From Sulfuricurvum sp. (GTDB lineage Bacteria > Campylobacterota > Campylobacteria > Campylobacterales > Sulfurimonadaceae): a stretch of 14,387 bases of DNA. Shown in pieces: positions 7,630 to 14,387 of this stretch (its first letter is position 1; each line of letters begins with the position of its first letter). Below the pieces are notes generated by a model. It did no database searches and had not been told where the DNA came from. It saw nothing but the letters and a program-made list of their open reading frames with translations. Location of the stretch: contig JAUXSZ010000093.1 of the NCBI GenBank assembly GCA_030679635.1, positions 1 to 14,387 on the forward strand, in the 5' to 3' direction. Made by a program: the position numbers and the translations under genes.

Positions 7630-7639
7630 TTTCTTTATC
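7618..7639. terminator. Inverted repeat over two convergent stops, possible bidirectional terminator
   Basis: GATAAAGAA (7618-7626) and TTCTTTATC (7631-7639) form a perfect 9-bp stem with the loop TAAT. The helicase TAA is in the loop and the mshG-like TAA (minus) lies in the stem. The stem has only two G-C pairs and no separate U tract beyond it, so termination would be weak. The position between two converging transcripts is the main support. Confidence 0.35.
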
Positions 7640-8882
7640 TACGTCCTTGAACCGCGTTCCCCATTTCCCACATCGGCAAGAAAATCCCTAACGCTAATAA
7701 GAGAACCATACCCGCGATCATGAAAAGCATAATCGGCTCAACGGCTTCGGAAAGACCATCGATGATGGCGTCAAAACGCATTTTATAATACTCCATAACT
7801 TTTTGCATCATGGTATCAAGCTGACCGCTTGACTCTCCTGCTGAAATCATTTGAATAACCATATTCTCAAACAGCTTTGTTTCTAAGAGACCCGCATGCA
7901 ACGAACCCCCCTTTTCTACGGTAGAACGTACCATCAATAAACGTTCACGCAATGGAAGATTATCGATCATGGCTACGGATGTCTCTAATGCTTCTGCAAT
8001 CGGTATCCCTGCGCGTACCAGTTCAGAAAAAACGAGGGTGAAACGATTGAGAGTTGCAAACATAATGATATTTTTAATCAAATAAACTTTGAGTAAGAAA
8101 AGATGCCATTGAAATCTGAAGTCTTTATTCTGGTTTAACATATAACGAAACCCCATGAAGAACATAACGAGACCTGCTATAACATATACACCGTAGGTAT
8201 TAAATAAGTGCTCCAAAAAGAGAAGGATTAAGGTCGGGACAGGAAGCTCCGAATGAAGCTGCTCAAAAATGGTTTTAAATTGAGGAACAACATAGGAGAT
8301 CAAAATAGTAAACGCAACGGCCATCGCAATCATGACATTCCGAGGATAGGCCATCGCTTTTTTAAATTTTATAATATTTCGTCGAATCTCTTCAAGCATG
8401 TCGGCAAGTTTATGGAGAGATTCGGCCATATTACCGGTTTTTTCTCCCAGTTCGATCATCGCTATAGCTAAGGTCCCCAGTTCATAACTGAACTTTTTAG
8501 CTGAATACGAGAGACTGTGCCCGGAGTTAATATCTTCAGCCATAGTCCCTATAACTGTTTTCAATGCTTGGTCCGTCGTGGCGTCGGCTATCTCGTGCAG
8601 AGAGTCATGGATGGGAATTCCGGCATTGGCCATGACGGCAAGCTGCCGAATGGCAGCAATCAAAGAATCCTGTTTTAACTTCCTCTTTTTGAAATTGGCA
8701 AAAAGAGTCTCTTTAAATTTTTTCAGCTGGTCTTCCAAAGGAGGGGAGGTTTCCACTGCTTTTAATATGATTCCCGGAAATTTTATTTTTGCAAGATACT
8801 GAGCCTCTTTTTTGTGTTCAGCATAGAGACCGTGCTCACTTTTTTTCCCTTTGCTTAATACGGTTACGATAAAGTATTTCAT
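7635..8882 (-). CDS. mshG: GspF/PilC-family inner-membrane platform protein (MshG-like)
   Basis: This is the polytopic inner-membrane platform protein of type II secretion and type IV pilus machines, which couples the assembly ATPase to pilin polymerisation. The 415 aa hold the duplicated GspF domain: first copy about 72-195 (FANFKKRKLKQDSLIAAIRQ, then LAVMANAGIPIHDSLHEIA and MAESLHKLADMLEE), second about 275-400 (LNRFTLVFSELVRAGIPIAEALE, then MISAGESSGQLDTMM). Membrane segments are predicted near 183-203, 222-245 and 383-405. The ATG overlaps the stop of the GspE-like gene as ATGA, implying translational coupling. It is the last gene of the operon. The mshG name comes from operon order; the protein itself would equally fit GspF or PilC. 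Confidence 0.9.
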   Translation of the reverse strand: MKYFIVTVLSKGKKSEHGLYAEHKKEAQYLAKIKFPGIILKAVETSPPLEDQLKKFKETLFANFKKRKLKQDSLIAAIRQLAVMANAGIPIHDSLHEIADATTDQALKTVIGTMAEDINSGHSLSYSAKKFSYELGTLAIAMIELGEKTGNMAESLHKLADMLEEIRRNIIKFKKAMAYPRNVMIAMAVAFTILISYVVPQFKTIFEQLHSELPVPTLILLFLEHLFNTYGVYVIAGLVMFFMGFRYMLNQNKDFRFQWHLFLLKVYLIKNIIMFATLNRFTLVFSELVRAGIPIAEALETSVAMIDNLPLRERLLMVRSTVEKGGSLHAGLLETKLFENMVIQMISAGESSGQLDTMMQKVMEYYKMRFDAIIDGLSEAVEPIMLFMIAGMVLLLALGIFLPMWEMGNAVQGRR

Positions 8883-10615
8883 TCTTTTGCTACTCTTAAA
8901 ATTTCATCAATTGTTGTGACACCCTCTACCGCTTTATGCATACCATTTTCAAACATTCCAATGAAACCTTCATGTTTCGCTTGTTTAAAGATATCCTCTT
9001 TTGATCCTCCTCGTGCAATCAAACTCGATATTTCTTCAGAAATTGGTAGTACTTCGCAAATCATTTCTCGTCCCATATACCCTGAACCATTACACTCTTT
9101 GCATCCAGAACCGGCATAAAAGATGGTATCCTGAGGAATATAAGCACGGTACTCTTCTATGAGTGTAGCAGGTAAATCGATCTCTTTTTTACAGAATTTG
9201 CATATTTTACGTACCAAACGCTGTGCTTGTATGGCAACAACTGCTCCGCTGATAAGGTACGGTTCAATTCCCATATCGGACATACGAGGGATGGCACTAA
9301 TGGAATCATTGGTATGGAGAGTTGAGATAACCAAGTGCCCTGTTAAAGCTGCTTTAATAGCGATTTCAAGCGTTTCATGGTCACGGATCTCCCCAATCAT
9401 GATTTTATCGGGGTCTTGGCGGAGAATGGAACGCAGTGCATCGGCAAAGGTTAAACCGACTTTTGGATTAACCTGCACCTGCTGAATTAAATTCATCCGA
9501 TATTCGACCGGATCCTCAACGGTAATGACTTTGTCTTCAACGTTACGTAATTCATTCAATGCCCCATAAAGTGTTGTCGTTTTACCGCTGCCGGTAGGTC
9601 CAGTGACCAAGATAATGCCAAATGGAACTTGTAATGATTTAATGAATTTTTGATAACTGTCATTGTCCATACCCGATTCTTCGAGTTTGACCAATGCTTT
9701 ACTTTTATCAAGAATACGCATAACAATCGATTCCCCATAAAGGATAGGTAACGTGGAAAGACGAAAATCAAATTCTGCATCCATCACCATGGCCGAAAAA
9801 CGTCCATCCTGCGGTTTGCGCCGTTCCGCAATGTCTAAATTGGCGAGCAGTTTTATACGAGAGGCCAGAGGAGGATAAATATCACGGTCAAAGATAAAGA
9901 TTTCAGCCAGTTTACCGTCAATTCGGGTCCGGACCACACAGTTTTTTTCAGTGGGTTCGATGTGAATATCACTGGCACGTCCTTTGATGCACGCTTTTAA
10001 AATAACATCAATAAGTTGAAGAATGGATGATGCTTCTTGTTGCTCTTCAATGGTTCCTATATGACGCAGTTCGTTTCTTATATTGGTAACGAGCTCTTTT
10101 ACACTGTCCTTGAGTTCAATTTTAAAGAGATATGCCTGAATCTGCTTTTCAGTAGCGATTGCGACTTGCATGGATTTGCGTGGAAAAAGACGCTGAATAG
10201 CCTCTTGGGCTTCAATATTTAGAGGATCTGAAAAAGCGACAACCACATACATATCGTCTTGTGATACGGGCAATGCATTGTAGCGTTTCAAAGGCGCTGT
10301 CGGGATTTTCTCAATAAGACGATAGTCCATATCTATAGCATCCAAATCGAGATACGGTAATACAAGGACTTCAGCAAGATAGTGCAGAATGGACGATTCA
10401 TCAATGAAATGGTAATTTTTGATAATAGAAAGTTCGTATTCTCCAAGTCGAATTTGTTCCACAATAAAGCGCTTGATGAAGCTAAGCGAAATAGCCCCCA
10501 CTTTTGTGAGTGTTTCTAAAATGGTATCATTTTGAACGCCTCTAGAAGTTAATCGATCAATTTGTTGTTGCGTGATATGGCGTTTTTCTAATAAATCATG
10601 TGTGATGCGATCCAT
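8879..10615 (-). CDS. mshE: GspE/PilB-type assembly ATPase (MshE-like)
   Basis: This hexameric cytoplasmic ATPase powers pilus or pseudopilus assembly. The 578-aa protein has Walker A GPTGSGKT (339-346), Asp box TVEDPVEYR (365-373), Walker B IMIGEIRDHET (405-415), His box TGHLVISTLHTN (425-436), and the zinc tetracysteine of the GspE/PilB branch (C472, C475, C505, C508), which retraction ATPases such as PilT lack. The N-terminal about 100 residues resemble two MshEN/T2SSE-N repeats (LLEKRHITQQQI near 8-19; RLGEYELSII at 57-66; LAEVLVLPYLDLD at 80-92). The key glycines of the c-di-GMP-binding MshEN motif look changed. The ribosome-binding site AAGGAAAA overlaps the upstream stop codon. MshE is preferred over GspE because of the flanking MshL/M/N-like genes. 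Confidence 0.93.
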   Translation of the reverse strand: MDRITHDLLEKRHITQQQIDRLTSRGVQNDTILETLTKVGAISLSFIKRFIVEQIRLGEYELSIIKNYHFIDESSILHYLAEVLVLPYLDLDAIDMDYRLIEKIPTAPLKRYNALPVSQDDMYVVVAFSDPLNIEAQEAIQRLFPRKSMQVAIATEKQIQAYLFKIELKDSVKELVTNIRNELRHIGTIEEQQEASSILQLIDVILKACIKGRASDIHIEPTEKNCVVRTRIDGKLAEIFIFDRDIYPPLASRIKLLANLDIAERRKPQDGRFSAMVMDAEFDFRLSTLPILYGESIVMRILDKSKALVKLEESGMDNDSYQKFIKSLQVPFGIILVTGPTGSGKTTTLYGALNELRNVEDKVITVEDPVEYRMNLIQQVQVNPKVGLTFADALRSILRQDPDKIMIGEIRDHETLEIAIKAALTGHLVISTLHTNDSISAIPRMSDMGIEPYLISGAVVAIQAQRLVRKICKFCKKEIDLPATLIEEYRAYIPQDTIFYAGSGCKECNGSGYMGREMICEVLPISEEISSLIARGGSKEDIFKQAKHEGFIGMFENGMHKAVEGVTTIDEILRVAKE

Positions 10616-10626
10616 ATCAATTTTCC

Positions 10627-11172
10627 TTATTGGTATACGTGGTGTGTTGCTAATATTCTATCATAGTATACGTCAATGGCAAACGTTTTATACCCATTGA
10701 TTTGGACAGTGTAGAGGTTGTACGTTTGTCTAGGATTGTTGGGATCCGTGTACTTTTTGATACTACTACTGGATTGCGGACTTTTACAATACAGATCGAA
10801 AACTTTTGAAAGCAAAGAGGAACTGGTTGGTAATTTGAGTGATTTTAGGGGATAATTGTCATAAAGTGCTTGGAGAAGAAGTTTTTTTTGCATGATTAAC
10901 AATGAAAAGTAGGAGGCATTAATACGCGCTTCCGGGCTTTGATTGAGTAGTTTAGTTGGTGTATTGAGGCAATCGATTTGATCGGCTTTTAAGCAACCGA
11001 AGGCATAGAGAGATACATAGGCCTCATTGGAGTGTATTTGTTTGAAATGTTGTATTCCAATACTGCACACTTCTGAGTATGCTCCTTTTTGATAAAGCTG
11101 AACCATTTGACTTGGAATATCTGCATGCAGAATAGAAAAGAATACTATGATGGATAAAAAGAGTTTTTTCAT
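10627..11172 (-). CDS. Exported 181-aa protein of unknown function in the pilus operon
   Basis: I do not recognise this protein. It begins with a clear signal peptide (MKKLFLSIIVFFSILHA, cleavage likely after Ala17), so it should be periplasmic or outer-membrane attached. There is no lipobox cysteine. The mature part is helical at first with a TPR- or Sel1-like look (MVQLYQKGAYSEVCSIGIQH, then NEAYVSLYAFGCLKADQIDC). It contains four cysteines (36, 60, 68, 129), which could form two disulfides. A serine-rich linker (116-138) precedes a short tail rich in tyrosine (YNLYTVQINGYKTFAIDVYY). It overlaps the TPR gene upstream by ATGA and ends 11 bp before the ATPase gene, so it is co-expressed with the pilus proteins. 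In the Vibrio MSHA locus no gene sits between mshN and mshE. Confidence 0.85.
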   Translation of the reverse strand: MKKLFLSIIVFFSILHADIPSQMVQLYQKGAYSEVCSIGIQHFKQIHSNEAYVSLYAFGCLKADQIDCLNTPTKLLNQSPEARINASYFSLLIMQKKLLLQALYDNYPLKSLKLPTSSSLLSKVFDLYCKSPQSSSSIKKYTDPNNPRQTYNLYTVQINGYKTFAIDVYYDRILATHHVYQ

Positions 11173-11915
11173 TTGCTACTCTCTTTGTTAAGTGTGTCTA
11201 GAAAGTTCTTGGCGCTTTCAGAATTTGAATTGGATATGTAAAGCTGCAACGTCTTTTTAGCTTGATCTGTTTTACCTAATTTCACCAGTGATTTGGCAAA
11301 AATGAGCCAACTTTCATCCAATGTAGTATTAAGGGCGTTTGTTTTCAAAGCATAGTTGTACGCTTCTGAATAGTTGGCATGATCATAATGGTAACGTGCA
11401 ATGTAGAGTCCTAAATTAGGATTGGAATTGTTTTTAAAACGCTCTTCAAGTTCATGAATATCGAAGGTGGCATCGTCTCGTTTAATGGAGGTTAATTTAC
11501 CTTTAATTATAGGTTGCGTCGATTTGGATAAAGGGATGGGAACTTTTGGTGTTTGGACGGTAGATACAGGTGGAGAAGGGACCGCTGGACGAGGGCTAGT
11601 AGCGATTGATTTTTTTAGAGATGTCGATGAGGGGATAACTTCAGCCGGTATTTCTATGGATTGCATGAATTGCATGGAGGGTTCCAAAAGCATAGTGTTT
11701 TCACTATGCGTATCACCAGGTAGAACGGCAGCTTTTATTGTAATGGGTAATGTCTTTGAAGCTGTGACTGATTTTTTAGGCTGATGATTATCAGAATATA
11801 GCCACATAATGGTAACACTAAAAATTATTCCTGTCGTTATTAGAAATATATAGGGAACTGAACGCTTTATCTTGTATTTTAGCCAACGGCGTTCCAGTTT
11901 AGAAATATCAAGCAC
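11169..11915 (-). CDS. Membrane-anchored TPR protein (MshN-like)
   Basis: The 248-aa protein has a short basic cytoplasmic N-terminus (KLERRWLKYKIKRS), one membrane segment (about 19-40) and a Pro/Ser/Thr-rich periplasmic linker (about 85-140, including RPAVPSPPVSTVQTPKVPIP). The C-terminal region holds two or three TPR helix pairs (about 150-240: LGLYIARYHYDHANYSEAYN, then WLIFAKSLVKLGKTDQAKK). Architecture and position match MshN, proposed to link inner-membrane and outer-membrane parts of the MSHA pilus machine; sequence alone would only say TPR protein. The start is GTG at 11915, with AGGA 7 nt upstream. It overlaps the AAA ATPase gene by 8 bp and the 181-aa gene by 4 bp. Confidence 0.85.
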   Translation of the reverse strand: MLDISKLERRWLKYKIKRSVPYIFLITTGIIFSVTIMWLYSDNHQPKKSVTASKTLPITIKAAVLPGDTHSENTMLLEPSMQFMQSIEIPAEVIPSSTSLKKSIATSPRPAVPSPPVSTVQTPKVPIPLSKSTQPIIKGKLTSIKRDDATFDIHELEERFKNNSNPNLGLYIARYHYDHANYSEAYNYALKTNALNTTLDESWLIFAKSLVKLGKTDQAKKTLQLYISNSNSESAKNFLDTLNKESSK

Positions 11916-12717
11916 GAATAAGTCCTGTGTGAATTGCTGCCATTTCGATCCACTTTGTATTTAAAGTATTGTATTTAATTTTTGAGGGGTGATGTTCTTC
12001 ATACCATGCATAGAGGCTAAAAAGGGCAAACATGAGTTTATTCGCTTCTCGATAATTTCCTTTTGTTAATTTAGTGATTAATTTAATGTTCTTATCATTA
12101 ACCATATTGGCAACATCAAAACAATTGCTCTTCAGCAGTTTCTTTTGGATATAAATTTTGAGTTCTTCATAGGACGCATTTTGCAACTCGATGCTTTCCC
12201 AAATACGGGTTTGAAAGTGTTCTTTGGCAATGATGTCTTCGTTGTCCGTTTTGTGGAGAGTAATGACAAATTTGAGTGCACGGGCATCCGAAATAAGACG
12301 AATTTTTTCCATTACATCTGCACTGTACAGCTGTGCTTCATCCAGTAAGACAATCGGTATTATAGAAAAGTTGACCGCAGCAGAGAGTTCCAAAAATCGA
12401 GTCAGTGTCAGCGACTCTCTGCTTGCATACGAATATATTTTATGAGCCAAAACTCTTAAAAAATCATTTTCATCAATAATGGGGATGTCGATCATGAATA
12501 CTTTTTGATCTTTTGAGAGATCATGGTGCAGTTTATGTAATAACATGCTTTTACCCGTACCGGGTCTGCCATAAAGCAAAATCATTTTAAGAGGCTTTTG
12601 TACCGACGTTTTTAGACTTTGGTACATATGCGAGACGCTGTCAATCTGAACGTAGTCTTTCGGGTTGACGATGTCGATAAAAAGGTCACGGGGTTTCGAA
12701 AATAGCAAATGTTCCAT
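11908..12717 (-). CDS. mshM: ExeA/MshM-like AAA ATPase
   Basis: The 269-aa ATPase has Walker A GRPGTGKS (50-57), Walker B IVLLDEAQ (122-129), a sensor-1-like strand FVITLHKT (150-157), a probable arginine finger in QTRIWE (169-174) and the sensor-2 motif GNYREANKL (220-228), the counterpart of GNPRRIN in ExeA. ExeA-type proteins help assemble or localise the secretin; MshM is their short relative in MSHA pilus loci, without the C-terminal peptidoglycan-binding domain of ExeA. That domain is absent here as well, supporting MshM. It is cytoplasmic or membrane-associated. It starts 3 nt after the secretin stop and overlaps the TPR gene by 8 bp. The ribosome-binding site is weak, suggesting translational coupling to the secretin gene. 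Confidence 0.88.
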   Translation of the reverse strand: MEHLLFSKPRDLFIDIVNPKDYVQIDSVSHMYQSLKTSVQKPLKMILLYGRPGTGKSMLLHKLHHDLSKDQKVFMIDIPIIDENDFLRVLAHKIYSYASRESLTLTRFLELSAAVNFSIIPIVLLDEAQLYSADVMEKIRLISDARALKFVITLHKTDNEDIIAKEHFQTRIWESIELQNASYEELKIYIQKKLLKSNCFDVANMVNDKNIKLITKLTKGNYREANKLMFALFSLYAWYEEHHPSKIKYNTLNTKWIEMAAIHTGLIRA

Positions 12718-12720
12718 TCG

Positions 12721-14387
12721 TTACTTCATATCCGCTTTGAGTACTTTGATGTTTTCGAGATCTGCTTTTGCTTGCTGTGATTGTTGAAACTGATCTTTTT
12801 GCATTGCCGGAGCTAAACGACTGTATCCCAAATCAGAAAGACCGATATTGGAGCCATCTTTTTTAACGATATGGGGCTCAATGATAATGACAAGCTCTTC
12901 TACTTTTTCACTGATCCCTTCTTGTTTAAACAAGTAGCCTAAAACAGGAATATCCCCGAGTAATGGAACTTTTGTTACATTATTGGTTGATTTTCGGTTG
13001 ATAAGACCACCGAGAACAATACGACTACCATCTTGTACAGATACGACGGAGGATATTTGGCGACGACTTAAGTCAGGTGGCATGGTGCGTAATGCATTGT
13101 CCGTTGAAAGGGCACTGGCCGTTTCAGAAACAGACGGGTTAATACGTAACGTGATGGTTCCATCTTTTGAAATTTCAGGGGTGATATCGAGAAGAACTCC
13201 TGAAAATACGGAACTGACTACTTCTGTTGTTGATTGTTGTCCTGTTGTCCCCCCTGCTAAAATCGAGGTATTGATTGTTTTATAAAACAACTCAGTACCT
13301 GCTGTGATAAGTGCTGGCTGATTGTTGAGGGTCATAATTTTTGGGTTGGAAATTGCATAGACATCCCCTTGGGTTTTCAAAAACATCAGAAGATTGTTAA
13401 TACTGATGCTGTGGCTTAGGGTGAAAAGTCTTGAAATGGCATCTACGGGGGCACGTACGCCGGCTAAAGGTGACAGTGCAAATGTTGGGTCAAGATTTCC
13501 TGTTGTAGTGTTAACTATTGCGCCTGTTTGCATTAATGTTTCAACTTTATCTCCCTCATATGCCGTATCGAATGTACCGCCAGCGACATTAGTTCGATTG
13601 GCAGTATCAGCACCAATTTGAAAATTTTGAAGGTTATAGATTTGTGACCAGTCGATACCTGTCGTTGATCCATCATTAAAGACAACACTGTACATTTTAA
13701 CATCGATCATGACCTGCGTCTGCATTTTTTTCTCTAGATCATTGATGTATGTATCAAGACGTTTAATTTGTTTACCGGTACCCGTTACGGTTATCAATCC
13801 AGCATTTTTATTGATAAAAATATTATGCCGGTCTTCTTCCTCTACTAGGTTGTCTTTTGAATCTAAGCTAGGGGTTGATTTTGCTTGTTTGTATTGATCT
13901 TCGGGACGACTTAATATACTTTTAACCTCTTGCTCTAATGTTTCCCAAAATTTTACTTCATCCACGGTAGTAATATTGGTTCCAGATTCAGAGGATGCTC
14001 TGTTGCTGGCTGAAGTAGCCGAACTAGCTGTGGTCGTTGTGGTAGTAGATGTTCCAGTCGCTCCTGAACCTGCAGAAGTCCCTGAATTTGAGCTTAATCG
14101 GATATTGGTACTCCCTGTCCCTTTTCGCTCTGTAGTGATATAGTCGATATTGTACGTTTTGGTTGTGAGATAGGAAATTTTCAAAATATTATTTTGCAAG
14201 GTATATTGCAAATCATTTTCTTTGATGATCAAGTCCAATACTTCATTGATAGTGAGATTTTTTAAATAGGTTTTATTCATCTGCTTTTTGAGAATATTTT
14301 CGGCTTCAGCATCCGTTACGATGACGCTCATACTACATTCATCGCTTATTTGATCAACGAATTCACCGACAGTCGTCCCTTTGACAG
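12721..14387 (-). CDS. mshL: Outer-membrane secretin, MshL/PilQ/GspD family (5' end beyond window)
   Basis: This protein forms the multimeric outer-membrane channel for the pilus or pseudopilus. The ATG at 14331 is internal: the frame stays open for 18 more codons to the window edge (VKGTTVGEFVDQISDECS) and completes an STN domain running into VIVTDAEAENILKKQMNKTY. The signal peptide therefore lies outside. Order from the window edge: STN domain, a Ser/Thr/Gly-rich linker, NolW-type secretin N domain (HNIFINKNAGLITVTGTGKQ, near 13770-13830), then the secretin domain with the signature VPLLGDIPVLGYLF (about 12930-12972) and VEELVIIIEPHIV. A short Gln/Ala-rich tail follows. The STN domain, single N domain and Ser/Thr linker fit MshL better than GspD, which has several N domains. 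It is the first visible gene of the operon. Confidence 0.93.
   Translation of the reverse strand, partial: VKGTTVGEFVDQISDECSMSVIVTDAEAENILKKQMNKTYLKNLTINEVLDLIIKENDLQYTLQNNILKISYLTTKTYNIDYITTERKGTGSTNIRLSSNSGTSAGSGATGTSTTTTTTASSATSASNRASSESGTNITTVDEVKFWETLEQEVKSILSRPEDQYKQAKSTPSLDSKDNLVEEEDRHNIFINKNAGLITVTGTGKQIKRLDTYINDLEKKMQTQVMIDVKMYSVVFNDGSTTGIDWSQIYNLQNFQIGADTANRTNVAGGTFDTAYEGDKVETLMQTGAIVNTTTGNLDPTFALSPLAGVRAPVDAISRLFTLSHSISINNLLMFLKTQGDVYAISNPKIMTLNNQPALITAGTELFYKTINTSILAGGTTGQQSTTEVVSSVFSGVLLDITPEISKDGTITLRINPSVSETASALSTDNALRTMPPDLSRRQISSVVSVQDGSRIVLGGLINRKSTNNVTKVPLLGDIPVLGYLFKQEGISEKVEELVIIIEPHIVKKDGSNIGLSDLGYSRLAPAMQKDQFQQSQQAKADLENIKVLKADMK
13978..14100 (-). repeat. Low-complexity Ser/Thr/Gly tract inside the secretin
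   Basis: About 40 residues consist almost only of Ser, Thr, Gly and Ala, including a run of six threonines (GTSTTTTTTASS). It separates the STN domain from the N domain and is probably a flexible, disordered periplasmic linker. Similar tracts occur in MshL-type secretins; short repeats of this kind often vary in length between strains. Confidence 0.7.

Noticed and set aside
9556..9780. Minus-strand open frame in an alternative frame inside the assembly ATPase gene
   Set aside because: It overlaps the Walker A region of a confidently identified ATPase and has no ribosome-binding site or recognisable domain.

Overview
The window looks like chromosomal DNA from a Gram-negative bacterium. The best guess is a free-living Campylobacterota member of the Sulfurimonas/Sulfuricurvum type. 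This rests on AT-leaning composition, very tight gene packing, clean TATAAT -10 boxes without recognisable -35 boxes, a 692-aa UvrD/Rep helicase and the style of the proteins. It is an inference from general resemblance, not a database match.

Left edge (1-850): the first 186 codons of a P4-type tyrosine integrase run off the window on the minus strand. It sits directly at the 3' end of a tRNA-Ser(GCU) gene, so an integrated element probably lies to the left with its boundary in the tRNA. Between the two is a 199-bp gap holding the integrase promoter. Five copies of the 8-mer TAATGTAC, in both orientations, cover its -10 box, 5' leader and start codon. These look like an operator or integrase-binding array.

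Housekeeping block (909-5322): pyrF (minus), a divergent YceI-family periplasmic protein (plus), then a minus-strand pair of valS followed 5 nt later by a small GNAT-like protein. yceI and the GNAT-like gene converge with 10 bp between their stops. The 228-bp gap 5323-5550 holds the valS promoter and a doubtful small plus-strand frame that overlaps the start of the helicase.

Helicase (5551-7629, plus): a UvrD/Rep-type superfamily 1 helicase with a TTG start, converging on the pilus operon. A 9-bp perfect inverted repeat spans both stop codons.

Pilus/secretion operon (14387 to 7635, minus): secretin (MshL-like, 5' end beyond the window), ExeA/MshM-like AAA ATPase, membrane-anchored TPR protein (MshN-like), an unrecognised 181-aa exported four-cysteine protein, GspE/MshE-like assembly ATPase, and GspF/MshG-like platform protein. 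Neighbours overlap by 4-8 bp or are separated by 3-11 bp, so they are almost certainly one transcript. The order L-M-N-E-G is that of the MSHA type IV pilus locus of Vibrio, with the 181-aa gene inserted between N and E. The proteins would build an inner-membrane platform and motor, a periplasmic TPR link and an outer-membrane pore. No pilin gene is in the window. No stretch over 300 bases lacks a gene, and no CRISPR array, rRNA or insertion sequence was seen.
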